This document shows, piece after piece, positions 48,419 through 60,000 of a DNA stretch of 64,000 bases (position 1 is its first letter; each line of letters begins with the position of its first letter). The stretch covers positions 163,344 through 227,343 of the forward strand of contig JANTQF010000020.1 of NCBI GenBank assembly GCA_032988165.1, in the 5' to 3' direction. The position numbers and the translations under genes were made by a program. The notes below the pieces were generated by a model that made no database searches, was not told the DNA's origin, and saw only the letters and a list, made by a program, of their open reading frames with translations. Source of the DNA: Emmonsiellopsis sp. PD_33. Lineage: Eukaryota; Ascomycota; Eurotiomycetes; Onygenales; Ajellomycetaceae.

Positions 48419-49518
48419 TCCCTATCTGTCTCTCTCTCTATCTCGCTCTCCTTGCACACACCATTTTATTTTCCTTCTCAGTACAATTTCCCACACATAC
48501 ATAGTCCCCTTTTTCCTTTTCTTTTTCTTTCCTATTCCCCTCCCCGTCCCTGTGGAGTGTATATATACACAGCGTCTCACCGATCCTTTTCTTTCTTTCT
48601 TTCCTTCTATGCACGGCGATCATATGGCGTTTCCGAGATCATGGCGCAAAAGGGTGTGGAAAAAATACGGTTCGGGTCGGTCTGATTGATACCCTAGATT
48701 TTGCTTTTTTAAAAAAAAATCATCACGGCATATATACGCATGGTGTATGTATGTATGTATGTATGTATATATATATGAACTCATTTGATACAGCGAAATA
48801 TATAGAAATATGCAGGAAATTCTTTCCTATATTTTCGGAGCGTAGCGAAGTAGTTAATAAATACCCTTAAGGGGATGGATAATTACACAGCCCTGGAGGT
48901 GAGTTGGCTAATCACATGGCAGTAAAGACACTAGTATTTTTTACGTATGTACCTGGGCCTGGGCCTCCCTACCTGTTGTGAAGCAGTCATATTAAGGCCT
49001 TTCAAGATGAATTGGCAGGGAAGCTATGGCAGCAGGGTTTATGTGTATTATGTATTTTTCTCATTACATCCTAGAAATGGGGGTTTAGTAGGTCACTAAG
49101 TAAACAGGTACATGCTGATTAGATAGCTATTATCAAGAGCTACCAATCGTTCTCCTTGATTGTATATATGGGACCTAGAAAAACATGTATAGATCTGAAA
49201 ATGAAAGAAGGTTGGAGATAGGCGCCGTGGCACCAGGAACTGTAGCGAGGCGGCCAGAGCGCGTTTAGCGCGCAACCTCGCATCAGCAACTGGCAAAGTC
49301 CTGTCCTTCCTTGGCCTCAGAACCACTCAACCATCTATTTATGCTGGTGAGTCCAGAAAGCATCTGAATGTCAAACATAGGAAAAGGGTAACATCAAATA
49401 GCGAATAAAAGTAACAACAATAACAAGCCCTCCGTGCTGAAACAATAGTCCTCCTACCACCAGTAAGTATAGGAGACGGAACCAACACGGCTCCAAGCCA
49501 AGTGCTAACAAACCAAAG
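48419..49518. other. Spacer with microsatellites
   Basis: T/C-rich 3' flank of the glycosyltransferase gene with TTTC/TTTCT runs near 48590, then a (GTAT)n-(AT)n microsatellite at 48745-48776. The right part should hold the promoter and first exon of the Cys-cluster gene. No RNA gene was recognised. Confidence 0.4.
48745..48776. repeat. (GTAT)6-(AT)n microsatellite
   Basis: Six perfect gtat units run into an AT dinucleotide run, in the 3' flank of the glycosyltransferase gene. Confidence 0.85.
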
Positions 49519-50668
49519 TGCCTCCTCTCAACTTGCTTCCCCTGCTCGCCCGATCTGGCTCCCCATTGCCCGCTTCTTCCCGTGCTGCGGCCGCGCCCAA
49601 GCGTCGCCAGCACAGCCAAGGAGGCGGCACGTCGAAGAAGAAGAAGCAGCAGCAGGAGGAGGAGGAGTTTGAGATAGAGGAAGAAGTGGAGAAGGAGGTA
49701 AGTGTGCTTTACAGGCAAATCAATGGCTGGAAGCTGACGCACGACAGTGGCCAACCCCGAGCACTCCAAGCGACAGCTCGGACGTCTCATCAGAGTCCTC
49801 TCTGCTCTCGCCTGAGCCCGAGGACCGCTATGGCGGAGTCCGCCAGGCGCGTGATTCCCCCGAACTCCCCGAGGAAGAGGTATCTCCGGAATCAGAAGGC
49901 AACGGGAGAGTCGACCAGCCTAAGCCCGCAGACACACCGATGCCAGATCCTCCCCCCAAACCCCTGGCGATAGTGTACGCAGGTCGAGCCTCCTGCCTTC
50001 GGTGCGCGAAGCTCTACCGGAACGGCCAGGGGGTCATCTGCGTCCGTGATACAGAGCAAAACAAATGCAACTACTGTCGCAAAAAAAAGGCCCCCTGCCT
50101 CCCCGTAAGTGCCATCCAAAGTGTCAAACTTGTCAACTAAACCACTAACCAGGCCTCCTAGGTTCCAGCACCCTTCCTCGGCCAGCTGCATGCCATGCAG
50201 GAGCTGGCTGATCAAGCGGAAGCTGGGCTGGCCACACCAGGGGATATCAGGGCCCTGGCGGCAAAGTTCACGCCCAGCGTAGAGAACTACTGCAAGTTGC
50301 AGAAGACATCCCAAAAAAAGAAGGATGTCACTGGGCGCAGCCAGGACAAGGAGGTTGTCGCCCTGCTTCGGCAGATCTCAGAGCAGCTTCCGGTCTTTAC
50401 AGAGGTGCTTCCGGTCCTTCGGCGGATCTCGGAGCAGCTGGCAGTTATTACAGAGCAACTCCCAGTCTTTCGGCAGATCTCAGAGCAGCCCCCAGTCACA
50501 GAGCAATTGCCAGTCACAGAGCAGCGTCCAGTCATTACAGATCAGCTTAGAGACGCGGTGAGGGATTTAGTAAGTGAATGAAGAGTCTGCTTATGCGAGC
50601 CACAGGCTAACATAGGGGTATAGTTGGGGGCCGCCCAGAGTGGGACAGCGGGTCAGGGGAAGAGGTAG
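49519..50668 (+). CDS. Zn2Cys6-like six-cysteine protein with heptad-like repeats; 5' end unresolved
   Basis: Exons 49519-49700 (GAG|GTAAGT), 49749-50104, 50162-50571 and 50624-50668 join in one frame; the boundaries are hand-placed. The protein begins with a low-complexity basic then acidic stretch (Lys/Gln/Glu runs). It then has SCLRCAKLYRNGQGVICVRD and NKCNYCRKKKAPCLPVP. The spacing is C-x2-C-x11-C-x8-C-x2-C-x6-C, like a fungal Zn2Cys6 cluster except for a longer first loop. After it, about 70 residues repeat LPVF/RQISEQ/VITEQ units, likely coiled coil. No in-frame ATG precedes 49519 in this exon (a stop lies just upstream), so a first exon is missing. ATG CTG|GTGAGT at 49341 does not fit in phase. 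DNA binding is an inference. Confidence 0.6.
50350..50560 (+). repeat. Internal coding repeats in the six-cysteine gene
   Basis: Units containing cggcagatctcagagcag and related ccagtcacagagcag recur five to six times, encoding RQISEQ, LPVF, VTEQ and VITEQL variants. The near-identity at DNA level suggests recent slippage or expansion. Confidence 0.75.
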
Positions 50669-51042
50669 ATTGTTGGTTAGTGTGTGGTGCGCTGGGGTGT
50701 CATCAGTACGCACCTATCCACACAGTGAGGTATTCGCGGACTTTTGAATGTGACAACCAAGATGGGAGAGAAACGCGATGAAGTATTAATAACACCCATA
50801 CAGAACTTCATGTAGTCATTATATTTCTTTATTTCTTTATTAATATACCAACACCCCGCACGATCCTATTTCCAAAAGCAAAGCAAAACACCGTCAATCG
50901 GTCGATTATAAGACCACCCACCCACCCCATTCATTACCCGCGCAAGCCATGAATAAAACCTATAAAAAAGACGCTATTTGACCAAACGAATGAAACCAAA
51001 TGTCCATACTCCAGCGCATCAGAAAAAAAAAGAAAATGATGC
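50669..51042. other. Convergent intergenic spacer
   Basis: AT-rich 3' flanks of the six-cysteine gene and DGAT2, with TTTATT runs at 50820-50850. No feature was recognised. Confidence 0.35.
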
Positions 51043-52475
51043 CTATGCGACAATCTCCAACTCCGACGTCCTCTCCATGGCAAACGTATCGCGGTACTCC
51101 TCCCACAACCGCTGCAGCTCACTCACATACCGCGCATGCAGCTCATCCACATACTTGTCATCAACCTTTGCCCGGTCATGCTGCTGGATAACCTGGATGG
51201 GCCGGCCGACGACAATATTCAGCGGCCGCCGATACGGCATCAGGCCGACGTCGTAGTTAAACACGCCGCGCGCATGGAAGAGCGGGATCGTGAAGCCCAT
51301 GGTCCGCTTGACGAGCAGCTGCATCTTGCGGATGAGCGGGTGCTGGTCTGACGAGACCTGTTCGTAGAGTTCGTTTTCGCCAAAGGCGAGGACGGGAACC
51401 AGGTCCGCGCCTGTGCGGATGGCGAGTTTGATGAAGCCCTTGCGCCGTTTGAGGACGAGGCGGATGGCGTGCGGTTGGGCGTCGAGCGATTCGCTGGCCC
51501 CGCCGACGACTATGGTGATTGCGCGGCCCATGCCTTCGCCGTCCATGCCGCCCTTGGAGAGCAGGTTTTCGCACGATTCGCGCGACACGCTGGCTAGACC
51601 CATGGCGAGCGCATAGTCGCGGTAGAAGGGGAGGCGGAAGTTGGAGTCGAGCGTGAGCAGGGTGTTTGTGATTCCAGGGAAAAGCTTGGAGAAGCCTAGG
51701 GCTTCGGTTGCGAAGGCGGCAAAGGCACCGTGGGAGATGATGCCGTGTGGGTGGTAGCCGAAAATGTATTTTCTTGTCGGGGGGAGGGGGGCGGAGCGGT
51801 GCAGGCGGGCTGGGAAGTAGGATGCGAAGTAGTTCCAAATGCGCAGGGAGCGGAGGAAGGGGCTGCGGCGGACGAGGGTGCCGGAGGTCGCGGTGTTTGA
51901 GAATAAGGAGATGTAGACTAGGTAGGGGAGGAGGAGGGGCCAGAAGAGAGGGATAGCGCAGGAGAAGAAGAATGATGTTATGAATATAGAGATTGAGACA
52001 GTATGATAGAGGACGACAAGGGTTTGGAGCCGTCGTTCAAGGCCGACATTCAGCGGTGCCCATCGTATGCTGCCGAGGCATTGAGGTTAGCATACGGCCG
52101 GCCACAGTCGGATATACACAAGACATACCCGGTATTCTCGGGCGTTGCCCGGTTTCTGCCTCCAGGAGATCGTCTTTCATGCTGGCCATTTACCCAGTAG
52201 GATCGGGAATGCCTTTGCTGAGCGGAAGTTCCTCGCGGTAGGGGTGATGATGTGAGTTGAGATGCGGTCCGTCCATTCAAGGAGGACCCAGTTGTGTGCC
52301 CATCCATGTGAAGGGTGCGGGTTTCACGGTCTTCCTTGCGGGCGAATAGGTCTTCTGGAAATTCATGTTCGCCGGATTGAACTGCGTCGACATAGGACAT
52401 GGGAGGGAGGCCCAGTTGTGCCCGCGCTTCAGGGCGGGATGGCTCCGAATTTAGCGGGACAGAGGGGGATGGCAT
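51043..52475 (-). CDS. DGA1: Diacylglycerol O-acyltransferase 2 (DGA1)
   Basis: 457 aa in two exons, 52475-52129 and 52069-51043, joined as PENTGIRWAPLN. The protein has a polar N-terminal region of about 115 residues. A hydrophobic membrane region follows (LVVLYHTVSISIFITSFFFS and PLLLPYLVYISLF). The DGAT2 signature is in GYHPHGIISHGAF (HPHG catalytic motif). Further conserved blocks are RLPFYRDYALAMGLASVS, VVGGASESLDA, RKGFIKLAIRTGADLVPV and the end near VVGRPIQV. It esterifies diacylglycerol with acyl-CoA to make storage triacylglycerol at ER and lipid droplets. The start is the first ATG in frame (MPSPSVPLN). Confidence 0.92.
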
Positions 52476-52843
52476 GGCGGAGACGAGCAACGAGCGTCAG
52501 ACTGGTATGCTTGGATAAGAGATAGTTAAATAGAGTCAGTAGGGCAGAGCGAGTCCTCCGTCGCCCATGTCGCCAAGCAGGAAAACAGCGTCCAAGAGAG
52601 ATGGTTTGTGTATACAGAAGAATGAAGTCAAGAAGTCAAGATTCGATGTCATCGCGAGATGACGTTGGTGTGGCTTGGCTAGTCTGCTTAGTCAGCGTCA
52701 CCAGCCACACAGGAATAGGGGATGGATATTTGGATATTTGGATATTTGGATATTTGGATATTTGGATATTTGGATCATCATTCATCTTTATCATTACTAC
52801 TATCGTTTGCTATTCCCATTCTCACTTCCCATACCCCATCGCA
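52476..52843. promoter_or_regulatory. DGAT2 promoter region with minisatellite
   Basis: Spacer between two minus-strand genes: DGAT2 upstream region and the 3' flank of the duplicated-domain protein gene. The only distinctive element is the GGATATTT tandem repeat at 52724-52771. Confidence 0.4.
52724..52771 (+). repeat. GGATATTT x6 minisatellite
   Basis: Six perfect copies of an 8-base unit, about 250 bp upstream of the DGAT2 ATG and about 70 bp beyond the stop of the neighbouring gene. Confidence 0.95.
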
Positions 52844-53689
52844 TCACAACCCAAACATCTCAATCCATGTGTCCCGGTTTGTGCGAATGATGAGCGTTTC
52901 GAACTGCGCAATCGCTGTCTCATACTCGCTATCAAAAAGGGGGAAGTTGTAAAACCGCTCGTTCAATATCTCCAGATTCTTCTCAAATCGCTCAAGCATA
53001 GACTGGTAATACGGATGAAGAGGGTCGCCCGTTTTCCACCCTTCAGGCGGTGGACCGCTGGGCCTCTCCACGGTCTTCTGCAGCGCAGCAATGGCAGTGC
53101 CTCTGTTTGCTGTATTGGCGGACGTCTTGATTGACAGCGCCGAGTTGAATGGGTGAAGCCCCCATTCGGCGCGTATGTTCTCCAGGATGCTGCGGCTATG
53201 TTTGACCCATTCGACGTAAAACGCCTCGTCGTTCAACTTGCCACGGACGAGGAGGAGTTCGCGAAAGTTGGTCCCGAATGCTGAGAGGATATGATTATAG
53301 TACGAGTGCAGCCGGTCCCCGGGCGCCCACACAGCTGGCGGTGGTTCTTCAGGGAATGCCACTGTCTCCTGGTATGCACGCGTAGCGAGGGCGAAGAAGG
53401 CTGACATGTCGATGTCTGTACGGGACGACGAAGAAGAAGACCCTTGACTGGACTGCTCAGGGGTGGAATATTAGCAACACTCGGCCATGTAGATAGGTGA
53501 AAAAGGGTTTATTACCGATACTGTAGTACTGTTTGATAGATTCGCGCTTCTTCGGTTCAGGCCCAGTCGTCGCCTATCATGTTCGATTTGGACGCGGACT
53601 GACGGGGTACGGAGTTTCTCTGCAGCCTCTGCGCCCTCGAAGCTGATGAGCCAAGGACTTGGAGTGGGCTCAGAAGGTGTTTTGTTCAT
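52844..53689 (-). CDS. Protein with an internally duplicated domain, unknown function
   Basis: 260 aa in two exons, 53689-53516 and 53452-52844. Two related units are visible, starting at about residue 84 (AYQETVAFPEEPPPAVWAPG) and about 181 (ALQKTVERPSGPPPEGWKTG). Both continue as GDxLHxYY, then L, F and N at matching spacing (GDRLHSYYNHILSAF versus GDPLHPYYQSMLERF). The shared pattern is Q-x-T-V-x-x-P-x-x-P-P-P-x-x-W-x-x-G-D-x-L-H-x-Y-Y. Neither unit resembles a domain I can name. There is no signal peptide or membrane span; a helical, probably cytosolic protein is likely. The first 58 residues are polar and less ordered. An upstream in-frame ATG near 53824 could lengthen the N-terminus. 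Confidence 0.65.
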
Positions 53690-54311
53690 CCTTCCTGCAG
53701 CAGGAAGGGGAGAGTAGAATGTAGAACCTGTGTGGAATAGGATAGAGAAAAGGGGTTGTTGTGCCGAGATGACGCTGGGTGTTGCTCCTTTGGCCTTGGT
53801 TGCTAAGGGGTCAGTCACAAACATCAACCCACGGGCACAGGCTTTATAGTGGCAGAACTCTTATTCACTGGAGTGTTCCAGAAAACATGGACAAGGCAAT
53901 TTCCCAAGTCCCCCTCATCGTTTTCACTCTTGGTACTTCACTGAATGGCCTACCCAACTGAGCGGGATGCTTCAGGCGAATATTTCTGCCATAGCAGCCT
54001 TCATCTGCGAAGTGAGGCTACCGTACGTGCTCTTGAGGGAATGCTATACCCAAGAAAGTGTGTCCTGAACGATATCAAGCAAGGCGGTATTGTGGTACCC
54101 AAAAAGGAGATCATGAAATATGATTCATGGCATTATTGTGTAATCTAGTATCGTTTGTATATACTTCCAAGGGCGTGAAAAAAGAGAATCGCTCGCAAAA
54201 ATCAAAACATGCGAAGGGGAAGACAGACGCGAAGGTATCTGTCCGCCACATCCCAAACGTAACCGCAGGTTTAAGCCTTAAGTTAAGCTGAATCAAAACA
54301 GCCCAGCGCCT
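53690..54311. other. Spacer between two minus-strand genes
   Basis: Upstream region of the duplicated-domain protein and 3' flank of PXR1. Small open frames on both strands lack support. Confidence 0.35.
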
Positions 54312-55379
54312 CTATCCCTTCACCATAAAAATCTAGTAACGTTAGCTCTGGAATATACAAGGGAGGGAAGCAAATATGTATACCTCGTTCAATGACTTTG
54401 CATCCATAATGGCCATTTTCTTCTGCTGGATATATCGACCCCGAGTAAACTGGCGACCTAACGGCCTGTGCTCCCTGACCTTGAGAACGGAATCTGGTTT
54501 GGGAGCGACGGCCTTGGGTTTTATTTCTGGGGCGGGGCTCCCAGATTCTGTTGAGCTATTATTTCCCTGCTCGGTCTCATTGGATTCGATCTCCTTTTGT
54601 TTTCGCTTCTTGGACTTTTTGGACTTCTTCTCGGATTTAGTATCTTCGGCGGGCGTCCCATCCCTAGTTGACCCCGAATCTTCGCCTTTTGAAGTTTCAG
54701 AGTCATCACGAGACCGCTTCTTCTTCTTTTTCTTCTCCTTCTTCGAAGATTTCTCTGATTGTTCGGCATCGTCTTCAGCTTTTGCTTTTCGTTTCTCCTT
54801 CTTGCGTTCCTTCTTCGATTTCTCCGGTTTCTCCAGCTTCTCTTGTTGCGAACTCTCAGACAGCTGGACCGGTTTGGCATCCGCAAGTTTCTGCAACTTC
54901 TCGTGCACAAGCAGCCCGCCGCTCACGAATCTCATCGTTTTCCACCGGTTCGCGACGAATTTCGCTAGTCTTATATCGTCCTTCTTCTTCTGCTCCTGTT
55001 GAAGCTCAGCATCGCTCTTTCCATTCAACCGGCCCAATAATCCCTGAAAGGCATCAAGTCCCGTAGGCTCGTCGCTATTCCGTGCTCGAGCGCCCAATCC
55101 AAGGGTGTCGTCCTTTAGGATAACGCGGATATGGCCCGCGCTGGCGGCGGTGAAATCGGCGGCATGGGGTGCATCGGACGCTCCCAGGAAGCTCCCAGGC
55201 GTCCAGCCCTGGGAGCTCATAATCTTGTGGCCATAGCCAGAGGTTGATCTCGACCAGGAGGTGTTGTTCGGGTCGTGAGAGATTTTGGTCCTCCTAGAAG
55301 CCAAAGTTAGCAAGTCAGCCACCAGACAAGTGGAACTGTTAGCGCATTGTACTGACTTTCGAGGTCCGGACAACCCCAT
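54312..55379 (-). CDS. PXR1: G-patch protein PXR1 (GNO1), rRNA processing
   Basis: 317 aa in three exons: 55379-55357, 55293-54384, 54332-54312. The N-terminus is the conserved PXR1 start MGLSGPRK spliced to RTKISHDPNNTSW, followed by the G-patch region STSGYGHKIMSSQGWTPGSF. The middle is a long Lys/Glu-rich low-complexity region (KKERKKEKRKAKAEDD), and the end REHRPLGRQFTRGRYIQQKK then AKSLNEIFMVKG matches the family terminus. The last exon is only 21 nt, including the stop. PXR1 is a nucleolar cofactor in pre-rRNA and snoRNA maturation and, in yeast, a telomerase inhibitor. It shares a 250-bp bidirectional promoter with the coiled-coil gene at 55631. Confidence 0.92.
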
Positions 55380-55630
55380 CGTAGCCGAGTGACGTCGAAC
55401 AGAGGGACGCCTTGGTGGTAATTGATCCTTTATCCAGAGTCGCCGTCCGTCGGGATAATTTTTTTGGCGGTGATGGTTTTTGGCTTTGGCGCTAGTTAAT
55501 CTCCACGTGACCCGATCCGGCCTTACCTAACCATACCCCGGATTCTTGTTCTCTCTCTCCGTCGAGCGGAGTCTACGCACCGTTGTATCTACAATCAAAT
55601 TACGTTGCTGGCTGTTGCTAGGAGATCCCA
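55380..55630. promoter_or_regulatory. Short bidirectional promoter
   Basis: About 250 bp between the ATGs of PXR1 (minus) and the small coiled-coil gene (plus), likely shared regulatory DNA. Confidence 0.5.
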
Positions 55631-56251
55631 ATGGCAGGAAGACGAACTAGTACCGCTCGTCGGGGCCGCCAACAAAAGCCCACCACTGCTGCGAGCGATG
55701 GCGAGCCCGCGCCTGGATCCTCATCTCCCGCCCTTGCGCCCACTGATTTGCTCAAGAGCCTGGACCATGCCGTGAGAAGCGCATACCTTGATTGCTGCTG
55801 CGTTGGAAAACCTGCTTGCCCATCAGTTATTAACCTAAGCATTGTCCCAGGTTGAGAAGCGCAACAAGGATAAACGGCAGAAACTCCGGGCTCAGCACCA
55901 GGCTCAGGTCAGGAAGGCGGAGGAAGAAATCCGAGCAGCGGCTCAGTCGGACAAATTAGCCCTGTGGGTTACTGCTTATTTACTCCTGATACTCTCACTC
56001 CTAGTTTTAGCGGCTTCCCAAGCTCATGCTGCGTGCATATATATTCCAAGACAGGTTCACTAATAAACAACCTTCCCTCTAGTTCAAAGTACCGGAGAGC
56101 CCAGATCAAGCGGTTATCAGAGCTGGTCAAAAGAAGGACGGAAATAGAACTCGACATTGCGGCCCATACGCAAAAATTGAACGACCTGTATGAAGCTGTC
56201 CACGGTGATTTGAGCTTTGTCCTGGAGCATAGGCTATCTAGCCTTGGATGA
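55631..56251 (+). CDS. Small coiled-coil protein, unknown function
   Basis: 140 aa in three exons: 55631-55771, 55851-55963, 56083-56251. A basic, Arg-rich start (MAGRRTSTARRGRQQK) precedes a highly charged helical stretch (VEKRNKDKRQKLRAQHQAQV, KAEEEIRAA) and a second helix (RRAQIKRLSELVKRRTEIEL, TQKLNDLYEAVHGDLSFVLE). All phases match. The composition suggests a helical subunit of a nuclear or cytoskeletal complex, but no family was recognised. The head-to-head arrangement with PXR1 hints at shared expression only. Confidence 0.65.
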
Positions 56252-57051
56252 ATATGCCGGAGGCGGACGGATGGTGTACCCCCTGATAGGCTGGGGCTAC
56301 GGTTTGACTCAATCTTCGCGGACAGAGTCTGTTCGACCTCCATGTCGAGGGACAGCGACAGGAAGGCATGGTAAGGGGGGGCGTTTTGTCGCACGTGGGG
56401 ATGTTTTTGCGTGGGCTGTATCTATTAACATTGCCTTTAAGATGTACGGTTACGTCTGCTGGAGGACTTCAAAGGGAACTCGATTGTCAGGCGGTTTTAC
56501 AGCTGTTTTCGGGGATTTTCCCAAACACATCTCATTATATAGAAGATGATAATCGGGATAAACCCTCTATCTACTCAAGTCCCATTCTTTGTCGCAAGGT
56601 AAAAATAATTTCTATATCTCACGCGGTTGCACCGTGATGTCCCCCTATACGTAGATAGAAAATCCGAGGTCGACAAAGAATATCGAAAACGAGAACGTGT
56701 AAGACGAAACAGGGAAGAATTGATTTAGATATTTATTCCGGAAGCAGCCTGAATAGCAATAATATGGTTTTATTTATTTTTACATGTATTTTGTCAGCCG
56801 TGTGCATCCGTGGCAGGAAGAGCCCGAGTATTTATTTCCACGCTCGCGACTTCTCCGCCACCCAACATCACATATATCTATCCGCAGGAACCTCCTCCGC
56901 CATATATCAAATATCAAACATCAATCCCAAAATCAATATGGCGTTCGCAAGGAGTCTGCAGTCTATATAATCCCCCCCGCCATGCATGCACCATTCCGTC
57001 CAGTATATGTGTGAGCCGCTCCCTCCGCCGACCTGAGCACCGCCACCAGAC
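56252..57051. other. Spacer and promoter of the Sac/5-phosphatase gene
   Basis: 800 bp with AT-rich patches (56680-56780, 56870-56950) that may hold the core promoter. No gene is supported. Confidence 0.35.
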
Positions 57052-60000
57052 ATGTCTCTGCGGATTCTGTGCCGGGACCGCCCACATCGCACGCTGGCCG
57101 TGACCACTGAAGACTATGCGCTGGTGCTGCGACATATCCCCACGTCGACCGAATCGGCGTCAACTGCTTCTTACTCCAATGTCATATCTCCCAAATGTCT
57201 GGTCGAGTTTGCCCCCCTCTCCTCGCTGGACCAGAGTGGCTATCGTCAGATAGGTAAGGGCCATGGCACCCTTGGCCTGATCACCTTGGGGGGTGATGTC
57301 TTCCTCTGCGTAATACGGCATGCCATGCAAGTAGCCACGGTGAGGCCAGGGGAAACTGTGCAGAGAATTATCAACGTCGGGTTTTGTATGCTCGTCCTCC
57401 CGCTCCCCGCTTAGGGCTTGTCTAACGGGGTATATAGACTGTTTGAACCGCTCCGACTATGACACTGACTTGGACTACGGAGCTAAATCGGCATATGCAT
57501 ATTCTGCCGATGACGATGAATACGGAAGTGGCTATGAAGGCCGAGATTCAGTCACCGATAACCCGTTTCTTGCCCTTGAAAAGCTCCTAAGCGACGGGAG
57601 CTTTTACTATAGTGTCGACTTTGATCTAACAAATTGTCTGCAAGATCGGTGAGAAATTCTGTATGATCGCACACTTAATCAAACACTAACAGGAGACAGT
57701 ATTGAGGAAGCTGATTCCTTCGACATTGAAAGTCTTGACAAGGATTACCTATGGAATTCCTATATGATCCAACCGCTTCTGCAGTTCCGAAGTCACTTGG
57801 TAGAATCTGAGCGGCAAACGCTTGACTCGGCTCGAATATTGACCTCTGTCATCCGCGGCTTTGTTCATTCTCTCACAATTCCTGCATCTACTCCGCTTTT
57901 GAAGCACGTCAATTCAAACCTACCGTCAAGTCTGACATTGATATCGCGCTTGTCTTCTCGAAGAGCCGGTACTAGGTTTAATTCTAGAGGTATTGACGAT
58001 GACGGGAACGTTTCCAACTTTGTAGAAACGGAGACTTTACTATGGATCCCCGCGGATGTGTGTTTCTCCTATACACAAGTTCGAGGATCCATTCCGATAT
58101 TCTGGGAACAGGGCGTGGCCATCGGATCCCAGCAGAAGATCCAAGTGACACGATCTGTGGCAGCCGCCCAGCCGGCATTCAACAAGCACTTTGATCATCT
58201 TGCTTTGAATTACGGTACCGTGCATGTGGTAAACCTACTCAGTGAATCAAAACCCGGTGAAGTTGAATTATCGGAAAGATATCGTTACCATATTTCTCAT
58301 AGCCCGCTACGACACGACCGCGACCAGAACACGTCATCTGAGCATCACCTCCTCCGGGCCACAGATTTTGATTTTCATGCCGAGACCAGGGGGCCTGCAG
58401 GATACGAAAGTGCCTCCGCGATTCGACATTGGATCCAAGAATCTGCACAGGGGTTTGCGTTTTTTTTGTCTACGGATACGCCCCGGAAAGATGGTTCTAC
58501 AAAGGATCCAACCAAATCCCAGGTGATTGTTCTTCAGCAGGAAGGGGTGTTTCGTACGAACTGCCTTGATTGTCTTGATAGAACGAATCTTGTCCAAACA
58601 ATAATAAGTCAGATGGCGCTGGAATTGTTTCTGATGCAAGAAGGGGGCCGTGTGTCCGAGGATTTCTGGAGGAGGCATTCCACCCTTTGGGCCGATAATG
58701 GCGATAACCTGTCCAAAATATACGCAGGTTCCGGCGCTTTGAAATCGTCATATACCCGACACGGAAAAATGTCATTGGCTGGCGCAATTGCGGACATAAG
58801 GAAAAGCGCGACACGTTTATACAATAATACGTTCACTGATGGCGCAAAGCAGAACACTATAGACCTCCTCTTGGGTACCTTGACTAGTCAAAGTACTGTG
58901 CGCCTCTTTGATCCCATTAACGACTATGTGACAGCAGAATTACGCCGTAGAGTTGACGAGTACTCTTCCTACAAAAACATACGTATATGGGTTGGAACTT
59001 TCAATGTTAATGGACGAAGTGACGGGGCTAGGGGCACAGATCTCTCCCCCTGGCTGTTGCCGCAGCTCGATGAGCTGGACGAGGACCCCTCAATAGTTGC
59101 CGTCGGATTTCAGGAAATCGTTGAATTGAGCCCCCAGCAGATCATGTCGACCGATGCTGGGAGCCGCATTATCTGGGAAGAGGCCGTCAGGGATACATTA
59201 AACGACTACGCGGAGAGGAAGGGTATAAGTGAATATGTTCTCCTTCGGAGTGGTCAACTCGTGGGCGCAGCGTTGTTAGTGTTTGTCCGAGCAGACCTGC
59301 TACCCGATATAAAGAACGTTGAAGGAACGGTGAAGAAGGTATGGCCAACCTTGCCCCCTCAGTATGGCTAACTAACTAACATGAGAGTGTAGACGGGCAT
59401 GTCTGGAATCGCTGGGAACAAGGGCGGCTGTGCCATCCGTCTCGAGTGTTCAAACACTCGTATCTGCTTTGTTACGGCACATCTTGCTGCTGGATTCACG
59501 AATTACGATGAGCGAAATCGAGATTACCAGACAATCAATAACGGGCTTCGTTTCCAGCGGAATCGAAAAATTGAGCATCACGACACCATAATATGGCTTG
59601 GGGATTTCAATTACCGCATAGGCCAGTCTGACGATACAGTGAGGAAGCTTATACAAGTGGGCGACTTTGAAGCTCTATACGACCACGATCAGGTAAGGAT
59701 TCGGAGCAACTGACGTTATTGATAAATCTCTGACTTAACCAGCTCAATCTGCAAATGGTTGCCGGCCTCGCATTCCCCTACTATTCCGAGGGGTTGATCA
59801 CATTTCCACCGACGTATAAATATGACAACGGCACAGACCAGTATGACACATCGTACGTTATCTACCCATGGATACGAAGTATGTTGAGAATATATATTAA
59901 TTAAGAGCAGTGAAAAAGCCCGCATACCCGCCTGGTGCGATAGGGTTCTATATAAAGGGAAAAACCTGCGCCAACTTGAATACAATGCAGCGCCTTTGAA

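Noticed and set aside
51257..51838. 193-codon Pro/Arg-rich open frame on the minus strand
   Set aside because: Out-of-frame shadow of the DGAT2 coding sequence, which carries HPHG in the true frame.
54376..55002. 208-codon open frame on the plus strand
   Set aside because: Antisense of the Lys/Glu-rich part of PXR1; Ser/Phe-rich composition is the expected shadow.
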